Shown piece after piece: positions 1-8,118 of a stretch of DNA of 64,000 nt; position 1 is the stretch's first letter, and every line of letters begins with the position of its first letter. Source of the stretch: Nitrospirota bacterium (GTDB taxonomy: Bacteria; JACPQY01); assembly GCA_016190245.1 (NCBI GenBank), contig JACPQY010000071.1:68616-132615 (forward strand). Direction: 5' to 3'. The notes beneath the pieces were generated by a model. The model made no database searches. It had not been told where the DNA came from and was given only the letters and a program-made list of their open reading frames with translations. The position numbers were made by a program, and so were the translations under genes.

Positions 1-690
1 GGCCTTCCACTTCACTTCGCCGTCAACGGTGAAGGAGTTTGTCATCCTTATCGACTTGGGTGGGGTCTTCGTCGATGCCATCGACTGTCCCCCCGAGGAA
101 AAGGTGCGGTCGAAGGCAATGTTGAAGCTCCGGTAGGTCACTCGAGCATCCACGTTTCCGCCGGCCTCGTCGAGTGTGCCCTCCACGACGGATTCTCCGT
201 GCACCGTGAAGCCGTTTCCGCTTCTGTCTCGCCCCTCGCAATCCCCTTTCACCAAGTTCTTGAACGTGTTGCCGGAGGAACTGCACTCCACGATCGGGCA
301 GGTAAGGGCACTCTTCGCGAGAGCGGCTTGCAAGTCCGTGCAGTTCTCGGCAATCGTTTTCTCCGCCTCCGCATCGAGGTCTTCGCCGGCAGGGGATTCG
401 TCCTCCATCAGCAGGTCGGTGAACTCCATTCCCAGGAAGGCCATCTCCATCATCTCGTTCTGCCCGAACGATGCTTCTCCGGGATCCAGGAGGGTCGAGA
501 ATCCCCCCTGGTCTCCGAGGGCGGCCAGGGCAGCCTTGGCTTTCTCTGAAGTGGAGAGATCTGCATCCGGCATTCCATCCAACTTCGACGCCACAGCCTG
601 CTCTCCGTCAAGGGTGCCGGTGTCAGCGGGACAGCCCGCGATGAACGACGTGGCGACAAGGAACGCCCCCCGGAGAATTCTCGCTCGCAT
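1..690 (-). CDS. Putative secreted lipoprotein, 3' end beyond window
   Basis: From the ATG at 690 the minus-strand frame stays open to base 1, giving 230 residues with no stop, so the C-terminus lies outside the window. The first 20 residues are a short lipoprotein signal peptide (MRARILRG, hydrophobic core, lipobox FIAGC, acylated Cys at 20). The mature part is acidic and Ala/Glu-rich, then has several Cys (NCTDL, TCPIVEC, DCEG) that could form disulfides in the periplasm. I recognise no family. It ends a transcription unit facing the same way as the dcw cluster but is separated from ftsZ by a palindromic element. The lipobox and the long open frame make a real gene likely; the function is unknown. 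Confidence 0.7.
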   Translation of the reverse strand, partial: MRARILRGAFLVATSFIAGCPADTGTLDGEQAVASKLDGMPDADLSTSEKAKAALAALGDQGGFSTLLDPGEASFGQNEMMEMAFLGMEFTDLLMEDESPAGEDLDAEAEKTIAENCTDLQAALAKSALTCPIVECSSSGNTFKNLVKGDCEGRDRSGNGFTVHGESVVEGTLDEAGGNVDARVTYRSFNIAFDRTFSSGGQSMASTKTPPKSIRMTNSFTVDGEVKWKA

Positions 691-743
691 GCTGGGAATC
701 ATACCCGCTCACCGAACTAGGGCAACACTTTTCCGCGTTTTCA

Positions 744-840
744 GGGGACAGCATACTAATTTCCGCCCTGACACAGAAGGCCGGACGGCCAAGCGTGCCC
801 TCCTCCTTCCGGAAACGAAGAAAATGAGTATGCTGTCCCC
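744..840. repeat. Palindromic element with 14-bp perfect inverted repeats
   Basis: GGGGACAGCATACT at 744-757 is matched by its exact reverse complement at 827-840. The interior has a smaller GGCC..GGCC stem near 780-790. CTAG occurs just outside both arms (717-720 and 850-853). The element fills the gap between ftsZ and the lipoprotein gene to its left. GGGGACAG-type ends resemble REP/MITE elements mobilised by Y1-type (REP-associated) transposases, but no transposase is visible here. Confidence 0.7.
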
Positions 841-918
841 GGAATAACACTAGTCCGCACTCGCGCTGCTTCGGCTCACCTTCCTTGGCTCGCCCGGTGG
901 CGCGAGTACTGGATCTTC

Positions 919-2193
919 CTAGTCCGCCTGTTTCCTCAGGAAGGTCGGGATGTCGTATTCGCTCTCGACCTCGAAGGGGAAGCTCTGGTGGACAGTCACG
1001 CCGCCGTAGCCGCTGGCCGCCCTTCCCGCGTTCGGCGCCGGTCGGGCCGGCGCAGGGGGAGCCTCCTTCTCCACCGGCTCTGTGTGCTCCCGCTCCTTGC
1101 GTCTCAGCCACGTGGGGCGCTCGTAGTTGAGCGCATCCCTGGGGCCGGCCGGCGTCGCGTGGGCGTGGGCCTCCTCTCTCCGGCTCGCGCCGAAGCCCGT
1201 GGCGATGACGGTGACGCGGATGTACCCCTTGAACTTCTTGTTCTTGTTGTACACCGCGCCCCAGATAAGGTGGGCCTGTTCCCCTGCCTGCTGGCGGATG
1301 TACTCCATGGCCGCCTTGACCTCGTTGAGCGTCATCGCGTCGGACGTGAAGTTCACAAGGATGGCCTTGGCACCCTGGATCGAGACGTCCTCCAGAAGCG
1401 GGCTTGAGATGGCGAACTCGGCCGCCTCGCGGGCGCGGTTGTCGCCCTGGGCCTGTCCGATCCCCATCATGGCCATGCCCATCTCGTGCATGACGCTTTT
1501 CACGTCCGCGAAGTCCCGGTTGACCAGCCCCGGAAGGGTGATGATGTCCGAGATGCCCCGCACGGCGTTGATCAGCACATCGTCCGCCCGCTGAAACGCC
1601 TCTCGCAGGTCCCGGTCGCCCGCGACTGCGAGAAGCCGCTGGTTGGGGATGACGATGATCGTGTCCGTGTAGTTGCGCATCTCGGCCAAGCCCGCTTCCG
1701 CGTGCTTGAGGCGTTTGGGCCCTTCATCGTTGAACGGGCGGGTCACCACGCCGACGGTCAGGATCCCCATCTCTTTGGCAACGGACGCGACGACAGGCGC
1801 CGCGCCCGTGCCCGTGCCGCCTCCCATGCCGGCGGTCACGAACACCATGTCCGCACCTTCCAGCACCTTGCGGATTTCCTCCCGGCTCTCCTGAGCCGCG
1901 GTGCGGCCCCGCTCCGGATCTCCGCCCGCGCCCAGGCCGCGCGTGGAGGTCGGGCCGAGCTGAATCTTCTTGTGGGCCGACGTCCGCTTCTCGAGGTGTT
2001 GCGCGTCCGTGTTGGCCGCGATCAACTCCACGCCCCGGACCCGTGAGCGGGACATGTTCTTCACGGCGTTGCAGCCGCAGCCGCCCACGCCCACCACCTT
2101 GATTCGCGCGGCGAACCCTTCCTCTTCAGCGATCTTGAACATCGCCTCCTTGGTTTCCGTGGTCTCCGCGGGCCGATCCTGTTGCTCGTCCAT
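919..2193 (-). CDS. ftsZ: Cell division GTPase FtsZ
   Basis: FtsZ is the tubulin-like GTPase that polymerises at midcell into the Z ring. The 424-residue protein has the N-terminal GVGGCGCNAV nucleotide-binding loop (residues 35-44), the tubulin signature GGGTGTG (124-130), the T7 loop NRDFADV (225-231) that completes the neighbour's GTPase site, a Pro/Arg-rich linker and a C-terminal tail DIPTFLRKQ (414-422) that binds FtsA. The start at 2193 is fixed by AGGAGG 8 bases upstream; the frame runs open further upstream only as an antisense shadow of ftsA. It is the last gene of the cluster and is separated from ftsA by 419 bases, unlike the tightly packed genes before it. All expected catalytic motifs are present. 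Confidence 0.98.
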   Translation of the reverse strand: MDEQQDRPAETTETKEAMFKIAEEEGFAARIKVVGVGGCGCNAVKNMSRSRVRGVELIAANTDAQHLEKRTSAHKKIQLGPTSTRGLGAGGDPERGRTAAQESREEIRKVLEGADMVFVTAGMGGGTGTGAAPVVASVAKEMGILTVGVVTRPFNDEGPKRLKHAEAGLAEMRNYTDTIIVIPNQRLLAVAGDRDLREAFQRADDVLINAVRGISDIITLPGLVNRDFADVKSVMHEMGMAMMGIGQAQGDNRAREAAEFAISSPLLEDVSIQGAKAILVNFTSDAMTLNEVKAAMEYIRQQAGEQAHLIWGAVYNKNKKFKGYIRVTVIATGFGASRREEAHAHATPAGPRDALNYERPTWLRRKEREHTEPVEKEAPPAPARPAPNAGRAASGYGGVTVHQSFPFEVESEYDIPTFLRKQAD

Positions 2194-2612
2194 TGAAGGC
2201 CTCCTTTCCCGATTGTCGGAGGGTTCGGCCCGGGCCGGTTCTTCGCCGGCCGGCGGGCCTGCTCCGCTTTCTTGGCGCATGGCGGCCGCGGTCGTGCCCG
2301 CGGCCCCTCCCGTGTTTGGCCCTCCTGGATGCAACTGAGTCGGGCCCTGCCCCAGGGCCCCTGCTGCTGATTTCTCGGATATCGCGTCCTGTGGACCGCC
2401 CACCACTGGGGGCCCGTCCACTCCCACTTCTTCCCCTTCCCCCGGCGGATGGACGCATGAGAATGCGTCCCTACATTCCTCATCGTCTGGGGCGGAATAA
2501 TCTCTTTCCGCCAACGATGCCGTCACGCCCGATGATCCAAACAGATCCTGCTGCTGCGGTCCCGATCCGCCTTCCCCGCCATCCTGGCCGCGGCGGATTT
2601 CGGCCTCCTGCC
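2194..2612. other. ftsA-ftsZ intergenic region with hairpins
   Basis: These 419 bases hold no convincing gene; short frames here have biased composition and no ribosome site. There is a perfect 8-bp hairpin at 2451-2470 (GGACGCAT, loop GAGA, ATGCGTCC) and a 6-bp stem at 2491-2512 (GGCGGA/TCCGCC). The first looks like a dispersed palindromic repeat. In other bacteria the ftsA-ftsZ boundary often carries promoters for ftsZ. I could not identify a clear one here, so separate ftsZ transcription is only a possibility. Confidence 0.5.
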
Positions 2613-3845
2613 TCAAAAGTAGTCGCGGATCCCCTTGTACCATTCGCGCATCCTTGCCTTGACCTTCTCGAAAATCTCCTCGTCGCGGATTCGGAACTGG
2701 TTCCTCTTGTTGGACTTGCCGCCCATCAGCACCAGACCCACACCGGTCGCGTACTTCGGGTGTTTCACCGCATCCGAAAGGCCGCCCACCCCTTGCGGGA
2801 CGCCGCGGCGCGCAGGCATGTTGAAGACCTTCTCCGCCAACTCCACGCAGCCGTCGAGCAGCGCCCCCCCCCCGGTGACGGAGATGCCGGCCGTCATCGT
2901 CTCGAGGTAGCCCGCTTTCTCCAAGTCCCGGTATGCCAACTCCAGGATCTCTTCCATCCTGAGCTCGATGATCTCGGTGAGGAATTTGCGGCTCTCCTGA
3001 CGAGACTTCCGGCCACCCACGCCGGGCACTTCGAACTGTTCGTCCTTGGTCACCATCGTGGTGAGGCCGCACCCGAACTTCTCCTTAATCTTCTCCGCCT
3101 CGTGCATCGGCGTGCGCAGGCCCACGACGATGTCGTTGGTGACGTGGTCTCCGCCGAGGCTCAGCACGCTCGTGTACTTGAGGGTCCCGTCCGAAAACAC
3201 GGCCATGTCGGTCGTCCCCCCCCCGATGTCCAGCAGGCCCACGCCCATATCCTTCTCGTCCTGTGTCAGCGTCGCCTCCGAGCTGCCGAGTTGCTGAAGG
3301 ATGATGTCCGCCACATCCAGCCCGGCCTTGTTCGCGCAGCGGATGATATTCTGGGCGGACGCCACGGCCGCCGTGATGATGTGAACGCGCGATTCGAGGC
3401 GGACGCCGGACATCCCGACCGGGTCTTTGATCCCGCCTTGCCCATCCAGGATGAACTCCTGCGGGAGGATGTGGATGACCTCCTGATCCATCGGGATGGC
3501 CACGGCCTTAGCGGCCTCGATGACCCGCTCCACGTCCTGCGGTTTGACCTCGCGGTCCTTGATGGCGATCACACCCGTGGAGTTGAAACTGCGGATGTGT
3601 CCGCCGGCAATCCCGATATACACCGTGTTGATTTCGCAGCCCGCCATGAACTCGGCCTCGGCCACGGCCTTCTTGATGGACTCAACGGTGCTGTCGATGT
3701 TCACCACCACGCCTCTGCGGAGTCCGCGCGAGGGGTGGTCACCCACGCCGATCACGTCCGTGCCCGTCTCGGCGGCCTCGCCCACCACCACGCAGATCTT
3801 GGTGGTGCCGATGTCCAGGCCGACGACGATTTCGCCTTGAGGCAC
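2613..3845 (-). CDS. ftsA: Cell division protein FtsA
   Basis: FtsA is an actin-like ATPase that tethers FtsZ filaments to the inner membrane. The 410-residue sequence opens with the actin phosphate-1 motif VGLDIGTTKICVVV, has the second phosphate loop LLDIGGGTTDMAVF and the adenosine motif VTGGGALLDGCVEL, and ends with an amphipathic membrane-targeting helix (FEKVKARMREWYKGIRDYF). The start is GTG at 3845, two bases after the ftsQ stop, which indicates translational coupling. Runs of 10 and 9 consecutive C on the plus strand (2864-2873, 3216-3224) encode conserved Gly-rich motifs. Confidence 0.97.
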   Translation of the reverse strand: MPQGEIVVGLDIGTTKICVVVGEAAETGTDVIGVGDHPSRGLRRGVVVNIDSTVESIKKAVAEAEFMAGCEINTVYIGIAGGHIRSFNSTGVIAIKDREVKPQDVERVIEAAKAVAIPMDQEVIHILPQEFILDGQGGIKDPVGMSGVRLESRVHIITAAVASAQNIIRCANKAGLDVADIILQQLGSSEATLTQDEKDMGVGLLDIGGGTTDMAVFSDGTLKYTSVLSLGGDHVTNDIVVGLRTPMHEAEKIKEKFGCGLTTMVTKDEQFEVPGVGGRKSRQESRKFLTEIIELRMEEILELAYRDLEKAGYLETMTAGISVTGGGALLDGCVELAEKVFNMPARRGVPQGVGGLSDAVKHPKYATGVGLVLMGGKSNKRNQFRIRDEEIFEKVKARMREWYKGIRDYF

Positions 3846-3847
3846 GC

Positions 3848-4666
3848 CTACCGCTCTCCCGTGGAAATCATGGTTGAGCCGACCTGCGGCTGCGCGCGTC
3901 GCCGCGCCATCACTCGGCGGCCCGACAGGATCGTGAGCTCATCGTAGGCATCCAGCCCGCGGGCCCTGCGGGCCTGATACAACGCCTCGAAGGTGTCGAA
4001 GGCTTCGCGGGCGCCTTCCAAGGGGAATCGGATCGCGTTTGAAGAGCCGACGAACGAAATCTCTCGTGTTCCCACGTGGATTTCCCTCGGCTCTCCCGGC
4101 TCGACGCCGACGGTCTCGCGGTAGCGTTCCAGCAGGAGCCCCACCTCGGGCCAGGCCTCGCCGCTCACGCGATCCCCCGCTCCCACGGACACGCCGTACA
4201 CGAACGGTCCCGCCGGGTTCTCCATCTTGCCCAGCACATCACCCCCGCGATCCACGGCCACCCACTCAGCCCGATGCGGGACAAAAGCGAAGGGTTGGGC
4301 TCGGGTTACAACGATCCGGAGCGTACTTGGCCACACCTTCCATATGCGCACGTTCGCAATCCATCGCTGCGCCTCAAGCTTTCTTACCACATCCTGTAGA
4401 TTAAGCAAAAGCATATTCTCCCCGCCCCTGAGACCGCCCCAGGCCATGACTTGGACGGGGGAGAACCCCGGGTGACCCTCCAAGGCGACTTGGCGGAGGA
4501 CGAACACCTGTCCGGCGAGGACGGTGAGGATCCCCGCCACGAAGGCGCCAAGCACGAGGGGTCCGATGTGCGGGAGGCGGCTGACGCCGCCGAGCAGACC
4601 ACTGAAGGCCTCGAGCCAGCGCGCGGGGTGGAGCGAACCTCGGCGCCGTTTGCGATTGGCTTTCAT
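3848..4666 (-). CDS. ftsQ: Cell division protein FtsQ (POTRA domain)
   Basis: FtsQ is a bitopic inner-membrane divisome protein that links early and late division proteins (FtsQLB). From the ATG at 4666 it has 272 residues: a basic cytoplasmic tail (MKANRKRRRG), one membrane helix at about residues 36-56, a POTRA-like domain (VALEGHPGFSPVQVMAW, then LLNLQDVVRKLEAQRWIANVRI) and a beta domain with WPSTLRIVV. A GTG at 4690 would add eight residues; I prefer the ATG because the basic tail then leads directly to the helix. Position between ddl and ftsA is the classic location. Sequence conservation is low, as usual for FtsQ. Confidence 0.92.
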   Translation of the reverse strand: MKANRKRRRGSLHPARWLEAFSGLLGGVSRLPHIGPLVLGAFVAGILTVLAGQVFVLRQVALEGHPGFSPVQVMAWGGLRGGENMLLLNLQDVVRKLEAQRWIANVRIWKVWPSTLRIVVTRAQPFAFVPHRAEWVAVDRGGDVLGKMENPAGPFVYGVSVGAGDRVSGEAWPEVGLLLERYRETVGVEPGEPREIHVGTREISFVGSSNAIRFPLEGAREAFDTFEALYQARRARGLDAYDELTILSGRRVMARRRAQPQVGSTMISTGER

Positions 4667-4753
4667 GGGCGCGCGTGCCCCCGGCAGCACTGCGGAGCCG
4701 CCTGCGCGTCCAACCCCATGGATGTCCGGCGCGAGAGGCCCGCAGGCTCAAAG

Positions 4754-4782
4754 CCCCTTGCCAGCGAGGGCATGGGGCCATG
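4754..4782. repeat. Interspersed repeat, copy 1 (ddl-ftsQ gap)
   Basis: The 29-base stretch beginning CCCCTTGCCAGCGAGGGCAT and ending GGGGCCATG recurs with a few changes at 31717-31745 (same strand) and at 61361-61389 (opposite strand). All three copies are intergenic and surrounded by short inverted repeats. This copy occupies the only sizeable gap (about 170 bases) between ddl and ftsQ. Confidence 0.6.
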
Positions 4783-4834
4783 TGTGGATGCTCGTCGGCT
4801 CCGCGGACCAGTTCCGCCCGAGATGCCGGCCATT

Positions 4835-5770
4835 TCACTGCACCTTCAAGGAGGCCGACTGGAGGATCAATCGGGCCAGGCCCCGGTACGAAATCCCCGC
4901 GCGCTCGGCAATCTTGGGAAGCCAGCTCGTGGGCGTGAGCCCTGGCAGGGTGTTGATCTCGAGGATGAAGGGCCGTCCGTCCTCCGTCACGCGCAGGTCC
5001 ACGCGACTGTAGTAGCTCGCTCCAACCGCGCGGTGCGCGGCCCAGCCGACCTCCAGCGCTCTCTGGAGCACACGGCCGGACAACCGTGGCGGCACGTGGA
5101 ACTCCTCCTCACCCGGCGTGTACTTCGTGTGGAACGTCGCAAACGGACCTCGCTGCACCACCTCGACCGCGCCGATCGGGATGTCGCTCACAATCCCCAC
5201 TGACACCTCGCGGCCGGGGACGAACTTCTCGACGAGGACCGTGGATCCGTAGGCAAACGCGTCGCGGAGCGCCTCGTGCGCCTGCGGCCGCGAATTCGCC
5301 ACCCCCACGCCCAGGCTGGAGCCTTCGGCGTTCGGCTTCACCACCCAGGGGTAGGCGAAGGGCGGATCCGCAGGCGGGACTCCCCGGGAGGTGCCGTTGA
5401 GATAGAACCACCTCGGCGTCGGCAGGCCGGCCTTCTCGAAGAGGAGCCGCGAGCGCATCTTGTTCATGCCGAGGGCGCTGGCAAGAACGCCCGAGCCCGT
5501 GTACGGGATCCGCTCGTATTCGAGCAGGGCCTGTACTGTGCCGTCCTCGCCGAACTTGCCGTGGAGCGCGAGGAAGGCGACGTCGATCCGCTTCGCTCTC
5601 AGCTCGCGGACCAGGTCATCGGTGTCCACAATGCGGACCACCTTGAAGCCTTCCGTCTCCAAGGCATCCGCAACCGCGCGGCCGGTGCGAAGCGAGATCT
5701 CCCGCTCCGCGCTCCGACCGCCCATGATGACTCCAACTCGTTTCCCCCAAAACTTATGATGGCTTCCCAC
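4835..5770 (-). CDS. ddl: D-alanine--D-alanine ligase
   Basis: This ATP-grasp enzyme joins two D-alanines for the end of the peptidoglycan stem peptide in the cytoplasm. The 311-residue protein shows the N-terminal GGRSAEREISL motif, LALHGKFGEDGTVQALLE, the ATP-grasp lid with YPWVVKPNAEGSSLGVG, and the C-terminal metal/ligand motif EINTLPGLTPTSWLPK. The length fits a short DdlB-type enzyme. Its start at 5770 overlaps the murB stop by 17 bases, so the two are probably co-translated. Function is secure. Confidence 0.96.
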   Translation of the reverse strand: MGSHHKFWGKRVGVIMGGRSAEREISLRTGRAVADALETEGFKVVRIVDTDDLVRELRAKRIDVAFLALHGKFGEDGTVQALLEYERIPYTGSGVLASALGMNKMRSRLLFEKAGLPTPRWFYLNGTSRGVPPADPPFAYPWVVKPNAEGSSLGVGVANSRPQAHEALRDAFAYGSTVLVEKFVPGREVSVGIVSDIPIGAVEVVQRGPFATFHTKYTPGEEEFHVPPRLSGRVLQRALEVGWAAHRAVGASYYSRVDLRVTEDGRPFILEINTLPGLTPTSWLPKIAERAGISYRGLARLILQSASLKVQ

Positions 5771-6722
5771 TGTTCAGTTCCTCCATGAATGCTGCGAGTT
5801 CGGGCCGTTCGGGGCGGCCCACGATTTGGACCTCCGGTTCGAGGAGGACCCCGAATTGCTTGTTCACTTCCGTGCGAACAAGCCGAATCAGCGCGAGGAC
5901 ATCGTCGCCGCTCGCGCCGGATTCATTGACGATGAAATTTGCGTGATCGGGGGAGACCACCGCCCCCCCCACGCGCGCGCCCTTCAGGCCGGCGGCCTCG
6001 ATGAGACGGCCGGCAAAATCGCCCGTCGGGTTCTTGAAGATGGACCCCGCGCTGGGCGTGCCCTTCGGCTCCCTCTTGCGCCGCCGCTCGACGAGCGTCC
6101 GGATGGCCTCGCGGACCTCCGCCGGATCCCCGGGACGGAGCGCAAAGGTGGCGGCCAGGACGACGGTGCCCGCGGCCAGACCGGATCGGCGATAGCGAAA
6201 CTCGATCTGCGCCCGGGCGCGCTTCTCGACGCGGCCCGTGCCGTTCACCAGTTCGATCTCCTCCAGCACGTCCTTCACCTCGCCCCCGTGCGCCCCGGCG
6301 TTCATGAACACGGCGCCGCCCACGGAGCCCGGCGTGCCCGTCAGGAACTCCATCCCCGCCAGCCCTTCCTTCGCGCAGAAGTTGAGAAGGGTCATGATCG
6401 CCACGCCGCTCTCGGCGCAGACGCGGTTTCCTTCCAACCTCCGCAGCCCGAGCAGACCCTGCGTCAGATCCACTACGAGCCCTTCCAGTCCACCGGAGAG
6501 CACGAGGAGATTCGATCCCCTGCCCTTCACCACGTAGGGGATGCGATGAACGCGGGCGAGGTCCAGCAGCGCACGCACTTCATCAATCGAGCGCGGGGAG
6601 GCGAAGGCCTCGACCGGCCCGCCCACGCGCAACGTGGTGTAGCGCGCCATGGGGACGCGAAACTCGATACGATCCCCGAGGAGACGGCTCATGGCCTCTT
6701 GCGCGGACGTTTCAAGCGGCAT
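5754..6722 (-). CDS. murB: UDP-N-acetylenolpyruvoylglucosamine reductase MurB
   Basis: MurB is the FAD/NADPH enzyme that reduces UDP-GlcNAc-enolpyruvate to UDP-MurNAc. The 322-residue protein has the FAD domain motif VKGRGSNLLV, GTPGSVGGAVFMNAGAHGGE, a YRRSGL segment, and the C-terminal GTPSAGSIFKNP containing the proton-donating Ser. The AGSIFKNP form and length match type II MurB. It begins 11 bases inside the end of murC. A run of eight C (5963-5970) lies in the coding region for a Gly-rich turn. Confidence 0.96.
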   Translation of the reverse strand: MPLETSAQEAMSRLLGDRIEFRVPMARYTTLRVGGPVEAFASPRSIDEVRALLDLARVHRIPYVVKGRGSNLLVLSGGLEGLVVDLTQGLLGLRRLEGNRVCAESGVAIMTLLNFCAKEGLAGMEFLTGTPGSVGGAVFMNAGAHGGEVKDVLEEIELVNGTGRVEKRARAQIEFRYRRSGLAAGTVVLAATFALRPGDPAEVREAIRTLVERRRKREPKGTPSAGSIFKNPTGDFAGRLIEAAGLKGARVGGAVVSPDHANFIVNESGASGDDVLALIRLVRTEVNKQFGVLLEPEVQIVGRPERPELAAFMEELNSGKPS

Positions 6723-8118
6723 GGGCTTCTTTCCCGCCTTCCTGCAGCCGCCGGAGGATTTCCTCCGCCGCCTGCCAGATGTCGCCGGCGCCGAGGGTCA
6801 GAACCAAGTCCCCCGGCTTGAGTGCTTGGAGGATCTCAGAGACGAGCGGACCCCGGCCGGACACGTAGCGCGCCTTCGCGCCGCCCGCGGCGTTCATGGC
6901 GTCCACCAACTGCGACGCGTGCAGATTCTCGATCGCCGGCTCACCGGCAGCATAGATGTCCGTCACGAAGAGGCGGTCGCAATCCTCGAAACAGGCCACA
7001 AACTCGTCGAAGAGGTCCTGCGTGCGGCTGTACCGGTGGGGCTGGAAGGCGACGACGATCCGCCGATCGGGAAAGCCGTCCCTCGCGGCGCGCAGCGTGG
7101 CGCGGATCTCCTGGGGGTGGTGGCCGTAGTCGTCCACGATCATCACCTCGCCGGCAACCCCCTTCACCTCGAATCGGCGGTGCACGCCGGGGAACGTCCG
7201 CATCGCCCCGGCCACGGCCTCCGGCGCCACGCCCAACTCCATGGCGGCCCCGAGACTCGCCAGCGCATTCAGGACGTTGTGGCGGCCGTGGATCGGAAGC
7301 TGGATTTCCGCGAGAACCTGCTTGCCGGAGCACGCCTTGAACCGGGCGCCCGAACCGGTGAAAGTCAGGTCCCTAGCCCAGAGGTCCCCCTTGGGGCGGC
7401 AGCCGTAGGTGAGCACCCTTCGTTGGATGCGACCTCGCAGGCGTCGCAGCGCAGGGTTTTCGGCGCAGATCACGCACAACCCGAAGAACGGCACCTTGTT
7501 CATGAATTCGAGAAAGGCTGTTTGGAGCCGCTTCATCGTGCCGTAGTGGTTCATGTGCTCCCGATCAACATTCGTGACGATGGCGATCGTCGGGGAAAGC
7601 TTGAGGAACGATCCGTCGCTTTCGTCCGCTTCGGCGACGACGAATGGGCCCTGGCCGAGCTTCGCGCCCCCCCCCCAGGAGAGGAAGCGGCCGCCGATCA
7701 CCACCGTTGGATCCAGCCCGGCTTGTGAGAGCACGTGGGCGAGGAGTGAGGTGGTGGTGGTCTTCCCGTGGGCGCCGGCCACCAGCACGCCGTACTTCAT
7801 CCGCATCACCTCGGCCAGCATTTCCGCCCTCGGGATCACGGGGATCCCGCGGCGCGCCGCCTCGGCCACCTCGGGGTTCTCGGGCCGCACCGCGGATGAA
7901 TACACGACCACGTCCACGTCCTTGATGTTTTCCGCCTGGTGCCCGACCGAGACGGCCGCCCCGAGTTTTTCCAGTCGCTCCGTCACGGAGGTCCATTTGG
8001 CGTCCGATCCGCTCACGGTGTAGCCGAGGTTCATCAGGACTTCGGCAATGCCGCTCATGCCGCTGCCGCCGATCCCGATCATGTGGACTTTCTTGACCCG
8101 CGGATACGTGGGGCTCAT
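6712..8118 (-). CDS. murC: UDP-N-acetylmuramate--L-alanine ligase MurC
   Basis: MurC adds L-alanine to UDP-MurNAc with ATP in the cytoplasm, the first stem-peptide step. The 468-residue protein has the N-terminal Rossmann motif GIGGSGMSGIA (15-25), the ATP loop GAHGKTTTT (115-123), EADESDGSF, and the C-terminal Mur ligase domain with DDYGHHPQEI and FQPHRYSRT. Its ATG overlaps the murG stop by four bases. A 10-C run (7667-7676) codes for a Gly-rich segment after RFLSW. Confidence 0.97.
   Translation of the reverse strand: MSPTYPRVKKVHMIGIGGSGMSGIAEVLMNLGYTVSGSDAKWTSVTERLEKLGAAVSVGHQAENIKDVDVVVYSSAVRPENPEVAEAARRGIPVIPRAEMLAEVMRMKYGVLVAGAHGKTTTTSLLAHVLSQAGLDPTVVIGGRFLSWGGGAKLGQGPFVVAEADESDGSFLKLSPTIAIVTNVDREHMNHYGTMKRLQTAFLEFMNKVPFFGLCVICAENPALRRLRGRIQRRVLTYGCRPKGDLWARDLTFTGSGARFKACSGKQVLAEIQLPIHGRHNVLNALASLGAAMELGVAPEAVAGAMRTFPGVHRRFEVKGVAGEVMIVDDYGHHPQEIRATLRAARDGFPDRRIVVAFQPHRYSRTQDLFDEFVACFEDCDRLFVTDIYAAGEPAIENLHASQLVDAMNAAGGAKARYVSGRGPLVSEILQALKPGDLVLTLGAGDIWQAAEEILRRLQEGGKEAHAA

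Noticed and set aside
176-847. Plus-strand frame of 223 codons at the left end
   Set aside because: It is a shadow of the minus-strand lipoprotein gene and runs through the palindromic element; no ribosome site or family motif.
2194-3072. Upstream extension of the ftsZ frame giving a 717-residue protein
   Set aside because: The added residues are an antisense-type reading of ftsA and intergenic DNA, Arg/Gly/Asp-rich without homology; AGGAGG fixes the start at 2193.
2193-3947. Long plus-strand frame of 584 codons opposite ftsA
   Set aside because: His/Arg/Asp-rich translation is typical of the antisense strand of a GC-rich gene; ftsA on the other strand is certain.
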